From Methanoculleus chikugoensis (lineage in GTDB: Archaea > Halobacteriota > Methanomicrobia > Methanomicrobiales > Methanoculleaceae), in the NCBI RefSeq assembly GCF_019669965.1, contig NZ_AP019781.1:2233092-2297091 (forward strand): a DNA stretch of 64,000 nucleotides, in the 5' to 3' direction. Below are positions 35,093 to 42,598 of the stretch, in pieces. The notes below the pieces were generated by a model that saw only the letters and a program-made list of their open reading frames with translations, did not search any database and was not told where the DNA came from. Made by a program: the position numbers and the translations under genes. Position 1 is the first letter of the stretch; each line of letters opens with the position of its first letter.

Positions 35093-36283
35093 ATGACCCC
35101 GCGTGAGATTGTGCCGGGTGTCTTCTCCGTCGGGGCCATCGACTGGGATCTCCGGCTCTTCGATGAGTTGATCCCGACCCCCGATGGTACCTCCTACAAC
35201 AGTTACCTCGTGCGGGGCAGCGAGAAGACGGCACTGATCGACACCGTCAACCCGCCGAAGTTTACGGACCTCACGACAAACCTGGACCGGCTCGGCATCG
35301 AGAAGATCGACTACATCATCGCCAACCACGCCGAACAGGATCACTCGGGCTCGATACCGGCGATGCTTGACCGGTTCCGGGGGGCGAAGGTGGTGACGAA
35401 CGCAAAGTGCCGGGATTTCCTGGTCGACCTCCTCCACATCTCCGCCGATCAGGTCATCGTCATCGATGACGGCGATACGCTCGCCCTCGGAGATAAGACG
35501 CTTGAGTTCATCAGCGCTCCCTGGGTCCACTGGCCGGAGACGATGCTGACCTACCTCCAGGAAGACCAGATCCTCTTCTCCTGCGACTTCTTCGGCTCGC
35601 ACTACGCGACGAGTTCTCTCTACGTCCCCGATGAGGCGACGATCTACGAGTCCGCGAAGCGCTACTACGCTGAGATCATGATGCCCTTCAGGTCAAGCAT
35701 CAAAGGGCACCTTGCGAACCTGGAATCACGCGAGATCGCCACGATCGCCCCGAGCCACGGCCCCGTTTATGACAGGCCGGCGTTCATTATGGATGCCTAC
35801 CGCGACTGGACGGGCGACGACGTCAAGAACACGGTGGTGCTGCCGTACGTCTCCATGCACGGGAGCACCCAGGCGATGGTCGACCACTTCGTCGGCGCCC
35901 TGATGGAGCGGGGTGTCGAGGTCCAGCCGTTCAACCTCCCGAAGACCGACATCGGCGAACTTGCAAAGGCCCTGGTGGACGCTGCGACGGTCGTGATCGG
36001 GACCCCGACACTCATCTTCGGTCCCCACCCGCAGGCGGTCTACGCTGCGTACCTCGCGAACCTCCTTCGTCCGAAGACCCGGTATGTCTCGGTGATCGGG
36101 TCCTACGGCTGGGGCGGGAAGACGGTCGATACCCTGGCGGGCATGCTCGGCCGGCTCAAGGTCGAGGTGCTCGAACCGGTCTATATCAAGGGCCGCCCGA
36201 AGGAGGAGGACTTCGCGGCGCTCGACCGGCTCGCCGACGAGATCCAGAAGATGCACAAGGAGGCGGGGATCCTCTCCTCCTAG
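35093..36283 (+). CDS. fprA: A-type flavoprotein, F420H2 oxidase type
   Basis: A cytoplasmic diflavin-diiron enzyme that, in methanogens, reduces oxygen to water with F420H2. The N-terminal metallo-beta-lactamase-like domain has the iron ligands NHAEQDHSG, a second-shell PWVHWPETM and the CDFFGSH segment. The C-terminal flavodoxin-like domain has the FMN loop SMHGSTQAM and a GSYGWGGKTV loop. The ATG at 35093 follows AGGAGG and gives 396 aa, the family length; the frame open to 35024 has no support. It probably protects the anaerobic cell from oxygen. Confidence 0.92.
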   Translation: MTPREIVPGVFSVGAIDWDLRLFDELIPTPDGTSYNSYLVRGSEKTALIDTVNPPKFTDLTTNLDRLGIEKIDYIIANHAEQDHSGSIPAMLDRFRGAKVVTNAKCRDFLVDLLHISADQVIVIDDGDTLALGDKTLEFISAPWVHWPETMLTYLQEDQILFSCDFFGSHYATSSLYVPDEATIYESAKRYYAEIMMPFRSSIKGHLANLESREIATIAPSHGPVYDRPAFIMDAYRDWTGDDVKNTVVLPYVSMHGSTQAMVDHFVGALMERGVEVQPFNLPKTDIGELAKALVDAATVVIGTPTLIFGPHPQAVYAAYLANLLRPKTRYVSVIGSYGWGGKTVDTLAGMLGRLKVEVLEPVYIKGRPKEEDFAALDRLADEIQKMHKEAGILSS

Positions 36284-36384
36284 GCATCCCATCCTTTTTC
36301 ACGGTTGCCGCCCCGTTCCCGAACCGGTTGGCCTGCACCGAAATCTTAACACGCTCTGATACCGACCAACCTTCGAGCTGCACC

Positions 36385-37377
36385 ATGCCCCCATCCGACT
36401 TCAAGAGAGTGATTGCCGAGTCGCCCTACGTCTTCGTCATCGGCGTCGCGGGAGACAGCGGATCCGGAAAGACCACCTTCACCCGGGCGATCCGGGAGAT
36501 CTTCGGGGACGACCTCGTCTCCACCATCACCATCGACGATTACCACAGGTACGATCGCCGGGAACGCAAAGTTCTCGGGCTGACCCCGCTCGCTCCCGAG
36601 GCGAACCGGTTCGACCTCTTGGAGGAGCACCTCGCCGAACTGAAGGCGGGAAGGGCTATCGAGAAACCGGTCTACAACCACGACAACGGGCAGTTCGATC
36701 CCCCGGTGCCCTTCAGTCCCACGAAGATCCTGATCCTTGAAGGGCTGCACCCGTTCATCAGCAGGACGCTCCGGGACCTGATCGACTTCAAACTCTACGT
36801 CGACCCGGACCCCGACGTCAAGCGTGCCTGGAAGATCAAGCGCGACGTGGAGCGGCGAGGCTACTCGGTCGAGGCCGTCCTCCGGGAGATGGAGGAGCGC
36901 AAACCCGACTACGAGCGGTACGTCGCGCCGCAATGCCTGTTTGCGGATGCGGTCATCCGGATCGCCTTCTCGAAGTACGGCAGGGACGTGAGCGAGGAGC
37001 GTAACGTCTACCGCGTCACCCTCTGCCAGAGCAGGCTCGAACAGAGCATCGGCGACGTCGACCTCTCCATCGACCTCTTCGGGCTCCTCTCGCTCTCCGA
37101 GCGCGACTTCATGGTCGAGTTCACCGTCGAGGACATCGGCGGGAAGGCAATGGGGGCGCTCACGTTCGACGGAGAGTTGAACGACACCGTCGCGCGAAAA
37201 CTGGAGCGTAACATCGAAATCCAGACGCAGGTGGAGCCCATCGATCTCAGCCAGGGCAGCGACTACCTGACGGCCGGGGATATGGCCCAGCTCATCCTCG
37301 CCTGGCGGATCATCAACCGGCGCATCTTCGTCGAGACCGCGCCGGGAGCGGCCGGGAGCGGAGAGACGGGGAGCTGA
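36385..37377 (+). CDS. prk: Archaeal phosphoribulokinase
   Basis: It phosphorylates ribulose 5-phosphate to ribulose 1,5-bisphosphate. Visible are the P-loop GDSGSGKT (residues 23-30), TIDDYHRYDRRERK, and ILEGLHPF with the catalytic acidic region, followed by DPDPDVKRAWKIKRD and a C-terminal domain (SERDFMVEFTVEDIGG). Archaeal PRK from Methanospirillum was shown to serve a reductive hexulose-phosphate pathway, as I recall. The 330 aa from the ATG at 36385 matches archaeal PRK. RuBisCO is not in this window; uridine kinase is the less likely alternative. Confidence 0.85.
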   Translation: MPPSDFKRVIAESPYVFVIGVAGDSGSGKTTFTRAIREIFGDDLVSTITIDDYHRYDRRERKVLGLTPLAPEANRFDLLEEHLAELKAGRAIEKPVYNHDNGQFDPPVPFSPTKILILEGLHPFISRTLRDLIDFKLYVDPDPDVKRAWKIKRDVERRGYSVEAVLREMEERKPDYERYVAPQCLFADAVIRIAFSKYGRDVSEERNVYRVTLCQSRLEQSIGDVDLSIDLFGLLSLSERDFMVEFTVEDIGGKAMGALTFDGELNDTVARKLERNIEIQTQVEPIDLSQGSDYLTAGDMAQLILAWRIINRRIFVETAPGAAGSGETGS

Positions 37378-37487
37378 AAAAAACGAGTCCGATTGTGGCC
37401 GCGGTTGATTTTACCTCCACTACGGCCTCTAAAAATGGAATTCCGCGCAGGATAAAGTAGATAAGAGCGCCCGGCGGATGTGTAACG

Positions 37488-38945
37488 ATGGATAGGATCG
37501 AGCAGTTCTCGATCATCGCACAGGACATCGGCAGCATCTTCAGGTACATGAGCGTCGTCACGGTGCTGCCGCTTGCCGTGGCGGTGATCTACGGGGAGTG
37601 GGAGATGATCCTGCCCATGGCCTCCGTCCCGGCCGTCCTCGCTATCCTCGGTACGGTTCTTCTCCGGGTGCCCCGCGAGGACCGCGAGGCGCCCCTATCC
37701 ACCGCGCTCATGGCGGTCGCTCTGATCTGGCTCGCCATCGCGCTGGTGAGCGCACTCCCGTTCTGCCTCGGGCTCGGCGTCTCGTACCTCGACGCCGTCT
37801 TCGAGGCGATGTCCGGGTGGACGGATACGGGCCTGACGATGATGCGGTCGGTCGACGACCTGCCGCGGACACTCCTCTTCTGGCGGTCGCTGATGCAGTG
37901 GCTCGGCGGTATCGGGATCGTCGCCTTCACCGTCGCGATGGCCTCGAGGACCGGGCTGACCCAGTTCCGCCTCTACCGATCGGAAGGCCGTTCGGAAGCG
38001 CTGATGCCGAGCGTCGTCGCGACGGGGTTCGAGATGTGGAAGATCTACCTGGTGCTGACCGCGGCATCGATCGGCCTCATCCTGCTCTCGGGAGTGCCGG
38101 TCTGGGACGCGGTGAACATCGCCCTCGTCGCCATCTCCACCGGCGGATTCTCCGTCCACTCGGGAGGGATCCCGTTCTACAACAACCCGCTGCTCGAGGT
38201 CCTCATCGTCCCGGTCATGATCGCAGGCGCCCTCCCGTTCAAGCTCTACTATCTTCTCTACCGCCAGAAAGGCGTGCAGTTCTTCGGCGACCAGCAGGCA
38301 CGCCTCCTCTTCATGCTCGTCGCGCTCGGGATCGTCGTGATAACGTGGGACCTCGTCACGCTCACCGCGACCGACCTCCCGACGGCCATCCGCCATGCAC
38401 TCTTCATGTCGGCCGCTGCAGCCACCAGCACCGGGTTTCAGGTCGCCTCCCCGAACGAGTGGGCGAGCGTGACCATCCTCTTCCTCGCGATGCTGATGGT
38501 GATCGGCGGAGCATCCGGGAGCACCGCCGGCGGTATCAAACTCTCCCGGGTTGTCCTCGGGTTCCAGAGCCTGGTCTGGTGGTTCCGGCGGATGTTCGTC
38601 TCCGGGAAGGTGCTCGTGCCCTTCAAGTACGACGGCAGGGTGATCCCGAAGAACATCGCCGACCTCGAGGTCTCCCGGAACATGCTGACGATCATGCTCT
38701 ATTTTTTGATCATCTTCGTCGCCACGATACTGGTGATGCACCTGCAGCCGACATCGTTCGATTCGAGCAACGTGATCTTCGAGGTCGTCTCCGCGATGTG
38801 CAACAACGGCATATCCACAGGATTCGTCTCGCCCGAGATGGCCGATTCGGGAAAACTCCTCTTCATCCTGATCATGTGGATCGGGCGTCTCGAGGTCATT
38901 CCGGTGATCATGCTCGTCATGGGCCTCCTCAAGAGGTCCGATTGA
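37488..38945 (+). CDS. trkH: TrkH-type potassium uptake channel
   Basis: A 485-aa membrane protein of the TrkH/KtrB family. Four pore-loop repeats are visible: AMSGWTDTGLTM, AISTGGFSVHSGG, AAAATSTGFQVAS and AMCNNGISTGFV, which carry the filter glycines. An intracellular gate-loop-like segment GGASGSTAGGIKL and the C-terminal GRLEVIPVIMLV are also typical. It imports potassium, normally with a TrkA regulatory subunit, which is not adjacent here. A T-run at 38994-39000 follows. Confidence 0.92.
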   Translation: MDRIEQFSIIAQDIGSIFRYMSVVTVLPLAVAVIYGEWEMILPMASVPAVLAILGTVLLRVPREDREAPLSTALMAVALIWLAIALVSALPFCLGLGVSYLDAVFEAMSGWTDTGLTMMRSVDDLPRTLLFWRSLMQWLGGIGIVAFTVAMASRTGLTQFRLYRSEGRSEALMPSVVATGFEMWKIYLVLTAASIGLILLSGVPVWDAVNIALVAISTGGFSVHSGGIPFYNNPLLEVLIVPVMIAGALPFKLYYLLYRQKGVQFFGDQQARLLFMLVALGIVVITWDLVTLTATDLPTAIRHALFMSAAAATSTGFQVASPNEWASVTILFLAMLMVIGGASGSTAGGIKLSRVVLGFQSLVWWFRRMFVSGKVLVPFKYDGRVIPKNIADLEVSRNMLTIMLYFLIIFVATILVMHLQPTSFDSSNVIFEVVSAMCNNGISTGFVSPEMADSGKLLFILIMWIGRLEVIPVIMLVMGLLKRSD

Positions 38946-38993
38946 GGGGGTCGCTGCCGGGAGTAAGGGTAACCGGAACCCGGGGTTGCCCTG

Positions 38994-39000
38994 ATTTTTT
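38994..39000 (+). terminator. T-rich terminator after trkH
   Basis: ATTTTTT lies about 49 bases after the trkH stop in otherwise GC-rich sequence, the usual form of an archaeal terminator. Confidence 0.4.
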
Positions 39001-39127
39001 CATTGTTGATTCCAAAATAGTGTGAAACGTCTGTACGCTCAGTAATTCGCTAACTTCGGCACCCGACACCGGACCTGCAGAAATGGACCTTGCTGTCAGG
39101 TCAACCGACCCGGCCCCCCCGATCGCG

Positions 39128-39139
39128 AAAAAAAAGAAT
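39128..39139 (-). terminator. T-rich terminator after the secreted-protein gene
   Basis: A run of A residues at about 39129-39136 on the plus strand gives a T-run on the minus strand about 10-20 bases after the stop of the 39148-39768 gene. Confidence 0.45.
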
Positions 39140-39147
39140 CGGCCGGA

Positions 39148-39768
39148 TTACTCCGGCTGGTGATGAAGGTACAGGTCGTCGACCGCCGCCCTGTCCCCAC
39201 CGTTCTTGACGAGCAGGTCCATGTAGGTGTGAACCTCAGGAGCGTACTTCTTCAGGACCTCCGGGGAGGTGTGGTAGAGCATGAAGGCCTCGGCGAAGAT
39301 TGCCGCCTCTCGCTCCTCCCCGGGAGGTGCGGTGATCCGGGCCAGGTAGGTGCCCGGGTCTTCGGCAAGCGCCGCAAACGCCTTGCTCTCGCCAAGCCCC
39401 ATCGTGTGGTAGACGCGGTAGCCCACCTGCTGGACAAAGACCTCGTCGGCTCGCGCCGGATCCCTGTCCGACCGGATGTAGACGGCGTTCTCCTCGGGGA
39501 CGTAGACCCCGCTCACGTCCCCGGATACACCCTCCCGCTTGAACACTTCGTTCCTGCTGTCGATGTAGACGGTGAGGTTCTCGATGAACTCTTCCCGGAT
39601 TTTGGTGCTCTGCTGCAGCACCAGGGCCTCCGCAAGTGCAGCTTCGGTGCCGCTCCCATCCCTGTTCTCCAGACGGAAACCGGCAACCGGGCTCACCGAG
39701 AAGACCGAACAGACGACGAAAATGAGAATCGTCGCCGCAACCAACCGTGATCGGAATCGTGGGTCCAT
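39148..39768 (-). CDS. Secreted protein of unknown function
   Basis: I do not recognise the family. The 206-aa product begins MDPRFRSRLVAATILIFVVC, a clear signal peptide, and continues as a helical, acidic extracellular domain. Recognisable stretches include GVYVPEENAVYIRSDRDPA and EAFMLYHTSPEVLKKYAPEVHTYMD. The pattern loosely resembles a zincin-like anchored domain, but no HExxH motif is present. GAGGGAAAC precedes the ATG at 39768; an ATG at 39810 with a TATA box 35 bases upstream is a possible longer start. The gene is AT-rich upstream, divergent from the nifH-like gene. Confidence 0.65.
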   Translation of the reverse strand: MDPRFRSRLVAATILIFVVCSVFSVSPVAGFRLENRDGSGTEAALAEALVLQQSTKIREEFIENLTVYIDSRNEVFKREGVSGDVSGVYVPEENAVYIRSDRDPARADEVFVQQVGYRVYHTMGLGESKAFAALAEDPGTYLARITAPPGEEREAAIFAEAFMLYHTSPEVLKKYAPEVHTYMDLLVKNGGDRAAVDDLYLHHQPE

Positions 39769-39925
39769 GGTTCGTTTCCCTCTGCCTGACAAGAGTTTCA
39801 AATCGTTCATTATATACTTTTCCAGTTTTAAAAAACGAATTATAAATATCTGATTATTAAAATCGACCGGGAGAAGAAAGGCTCGGGGAGAAGGGGCCTG
39901 CGGAGCCGTCAATCAGCCCACAATA

Positions 39926-39952
39926 AAGCATATATAGTTCCGTAACAGGAAC
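39926..39952 (+). promoter_or_regulatory. nifH-like promoter: TATA box and GTTCC-N6-GGAAC repeat
   Basis: AGCATATATAG (about 39927-39937) is a strong TATA box. Immediately downstream, before the expected start near 39958, lies GTTCC-GTAACA-GGAAC (39937-39952). A protein bound here would block initiation. It is not the NrpR-type GGAA-N6-TTCC arrangement but its inside-out form. Confidence 0.45.
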
Positions 39953-39996
39953 CGCATCCGACACCTAATTACCCATGCAAGCGCATAGTAGATCCA

Positions 39997-40815
39997 ATGA
40001 AACAGATCGCCCTCTACGGGAAGGGGGGAATCGGGAAATCCACCACTGCAGCGAACCTATCGGCAGCACTCGCGGGAGAGAAACTCGATATCCTGCAGAT
40101 CGGCTGCGATCCGAAGCACGACAGCACTCGCATGCTGATGCACGGGACCTGGATCCCGACCGTCCTCGACCTCATCCGGGAGCGCGGAGACGAGAACATC
40201 ACCGTCGACGACGTGGTCTACCAGGGCTTTCGCGGCGTGCGCTGCGTGGAGGCCGGAGGGCCCGAGCCCGGGATCGGGTGCGCCGGCCGGGGGATCATCG
40301 CGACGTTCCAGCTCCTCGAACGCCTGGACGCCCTCAAGGGCGACGTGATCGTCTACGACGTCCTCGGTGATGTCGTCTGCGGCGGGTTTGCGATGCCGAT
40401 GCGCGAGGGATACGCCCAGGAGATCTACCTGGTCACCTCCGGCGAGTTGATGTCCATCTACGCGGCAAACAACATCGCAAAAGCCATTGCGCGCCTCTCG
40501 CGCCGGGTGCGGAGCAGGTGCACGCTCGGGGGCGTCATCTGCAACGCAAAGAACATCGAGGGCGAGCAGGAACTCGTGGAGGAGTTCGCCCGCCGGATCA
40601 ACTCCCGGCTCATCGCCTACATTCCCCGCGACCGGGTGGTGCAGATCGCGGAACTGCAGAAGCAGACGGTCGTCGAGTACGCCCCCGAATCCGACCAGGC
40701 CGCAGTCTACCAGGAACTCGCACGCACGATCAGCGGCAACGAGACGACGAGCATCCCCACACCCCTCGAGATGGATGAACTCGAATCCTTCGCCCTCGAA
40801 TTCGTCCAGGTTTGA
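39997..40815 (+). CDS. NifH-like nitrogenase reductase family protein
   Basis: An ATP-dependent Fe-S electron donor of the NifH/BchL/CfbC family. It has the P-loop GKGGIGKST (residues 9-17), switch residues [10 protein letters not shown], the bridging [4Fe-4S] cysteines C95 (PGIGCAGRG) and C128 ([10 protein letters not shown]), and R98 at the ADP-ribosylation position. The C-terminus [17 protein letters not shown] is like that of true NifH. At 272 aa it is complete. No nifDK of nitrogenase length is present, so nitrogen fixation is not implied. Its partner is the overlapping NifD-like gene. CfbC of the F430 pathway is an alternative, but no other cfb genes are near. Confidence 0.85.
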   Translation: MKQIALYGKGGIGKSTTAANLSAALAGEKLDILQIGCDPKHDSTRMLMHGTWIPTVLDLIRERGDENITVDDVVYQGFRGVRCVEAGGPEPGIGCAGRGIIATFQLLERLDALKGDVIVYDVLGDVVCGGFAMPMREGYAQEIYLVTSGELMSIYAANNIAKAIARLSRRVRSRCTLGGVICNAKNIEGEQELVEEFARRINSRLIAYIPRDRVVQIAELQKQTVVEYAPESDQAAVYQELARTISGNETTSIPTPLEMDELESFALEFVQV

Positions 40816-41842
40816 GGGGTGTACCCTGACCGGGGCGCTCTCGGTGACGACAGAGGTACGGGACGCCCTCTCTGTCATCCACGGCCCGGCGGGGTGCACA
40901 CACCACAACTTCTCGCTCCTGCACGCCACCCACCTCGCGAACGACCGGCTCGAGGTCCCCCGCCTCCTCTCCACCCGCTTAACGGAGAACGGCATCATCT
41001 TCGGGGGCGAAGACGCGCTGGAGGAGACCGTCGCGCAAGCGCTCTCGCTCTCGCCCGCCGCCGTCTTCGTCCTCTCGACCTGCATCGTCGAGACGATCGG
41101 GGACGACGTCGCGGCGATCTGCGCGAAACGTCGGGGCGTTCCGGTGATCCCCGTGCCGACCGCCGGGTTCCTCGGCGGGGTCTTCGAGACGGGGGTGACG
41201 AACGCCCTCTCCTCCGTCGCATCGCTTGCCGGTCCTGCGGATGAAAAAACCCTCTCGGCAAACCTGATCGGCGAGAAGAACCTGGAGTACGGCGTCGAGG
41301 AGAACGCGGCCGAGATCGTGCGCCTTCTCTCCCGGCTCGGGATAGCGGTCAACCTCCGGTTCGTGCGGGGGATCGAGACGCGGGATATCGGGCGGCTCGG
41401 ATCGGCCGCCGTGAACATCCTCCGGGAACCGGCGCTCCGGCCGGTCGGCGAAGACCTCGAGCGGAGGCTCGGCACGCCGTACGTGGACTCGTTCCCGGCG
41501 GGCCTTACCGGAACGTGCCGGTTCCTCGAAGAGGTCGGCCGGATCTGCGGCATCGACGCCACCGCCGCCGTCGAGGAGGAACGGGCCCACCAGGGAGAGA
41601 TGCTCTCCCGGTTCGACGATATCGCCGGGAGCCGGGTATGCTTCCAGTCCCCCCACCCCATGCTCAGGGGCGATCCGGGCGCGGAGGGCATCTGCACCGA
41701 GTGCGCCGAAGCCCTCGATCTCGCCGTCGACCCGGAAGGGGCGGCGATCCCCCTCCCCTACCCGGCGCCTGTCGGAACCGCCGGCCTCCGGCGGATGCTG
41801 CACCGGTGGCGCGTGCTGATCCGGGAGAAGCGGCGGGGATGA
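40775..41842 (+). CDS. Short NifD/NifE-like nitrogenase component 1 protein
   Basis: A 355-aa member of the nitrogenase component 1 superfamily, much shorter than NifD (about 480 aa). Cysteines C16 (EGCTLTGA), C41 (IHGPAGC) and C103 ([12 protein letters not shown]) match the three P-cluster ligand positions. [16 protein letters not shown] stretch corresponds to the usual NE.IFG motif. The CTLTGA motif begins right at the nifH stop, so the start must lie inside nifH; the ATG at 40775 ([16 protein letters not shown]) is the best choice and gives a 41-base overlap. It differs from CfbD, which lacks the first cysteine motif as I recall. Function unknown. Confidence 0.75.
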   Translation: MNSNPSPSNSSRFEGCTLTGALSVTTEVRDALSVIHGPAGCTHHNFSLLHATHLANDRLEVPRLLSTRLTENGIIFGGEDALEETVAQALSLSPAAVFVLSTCIVETIGDDVAAICAKRRGVPVIPVPTAGFLGGVFETGVTNALSSVASLAGPADEKTLSANLIGEKNLEYGVEENAAEIVRLLSRLGIAVNLRFVRGIETRDIGRLGSAAVNILREPALRPVGEDLERRLGTPYVDSFPAGLTGTCRFLEEVGRICGIDATAAVEEERAHQGEMLSRFDDIAGSRVCFQSPHPMLRGDPGAEGICTECAEALDLAVDPEGAAIPLPYPAPVGTAGLRRMLHRWRVLIREKRRG

Positions 41843-41872
41843 GACAACAATTTCAAGCGAGATCTTGAGCAC

Positions 41873-42598
41873 TCACAGCACATACCTCCATCCTTCCTTC
41901 CGCAACTTCTCCTTTCGGATCTCATAGTCCGGCATTAACAATCTGAGAAGGTCCCAGAACTCAGCGGAATGATCCTTGTGCCGAAGATGGCAGAGCTCAT
42001 GGGCCACCACATACTCCACCTGGGACATGGGCGCCATGATAATCAGGAAATTGATGTTGAGCGCACCGTCTTTCGTGCAACTCCCCCATCGTTTCAACTG
42101 GCGCCGGATTGTTACCTTCGGGGGATCAAGACGAAGTCGTTGAGCATAGACTCGCACCGCCTCACGCGCTTTCTGCAGGGCGTGCTCTTTGTACCAGGCG
42201 CAGAGAGCATGCCTGACCGGGTCAACCTCAGGGCACACGTCATCAGGTATCGTCACCTCAAAATACCCACCCACAAGTTTTACAGACAATTCCTCCCCCC
42301 TGACGGCGATCTTCAGTCGATACTGCCGTCCCAGGTAGAGAAATGTCTCACCGCTGACATACCTCTTCGTGGCGTCGAGCATAGCGAGGTGCTCAAAGCC
42401 CCCGATCTGTTCCAGGATCCAAGGAGCCTTTTTCTGGACGAGTTCGCGCACCGAGTCCTGAGTCGTGCCGGTCGGGACCGTCACGGCCACACTTGTATCC
42501 GGGTAGACCGCAATCGCCGCCTTCTTTCGCCGGGGGCTGAACGAGACGGTATACCAGATCGTTGTTGTCCCGAACAGTACAGCTCCGGTCCCGGTCAT
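41873..42598 (-). CDS. YgjP/SprT-type zinc metallopeptidase (DUF45)
   Basis: A 241-aa protein of the YgjP/DUF45 family. The catalytic motif H200-E-L-C-H204 is in VVAHELCHLRHKDHSAEFW. The preceding KRWGSCTKDGALNINF is the family's RWGSC motif. Such genes are very often next to type I restriction operons. It is the last gene of this operon and its ATG overlaps the hsdR stop (ATGA). A role in regulating or recycling the restriction complex is an inference. Confidence 0.88.
   Translation of the reverse strand: MTGTGAVLFGTTTIWYTVSFSPRRKKAAIAVYPDTSVAVTVPTGTTQDSVRELVQKKAPWILEQIGGFEHLAMLDATKRYVSGETFLYLGRQYRLKIAVRGEELSVKLVGGYFEVTIPDDVCPEVDPVRHALCAWYKEHALQKAREAVRVYAQRLRLDPPKVTIRRQLKRWGSCTKDGALNINFLIIMAPMSQVEYVVAHELCHLRHKDHSAEFWDLLRLLMPDYEIRKEKLRKEGWRYVL

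Noticed and set aside
39997-41842. Calling the NifH/NifD-like pair cfbC-cfbD or nifH-nifD
   Set aside because: The component 1 protein is too short for NifD, carries a CTLTGA cysteine motif that I do not recall in CfbD, and no other nif or cfb genes are near. A neutral name is safer.
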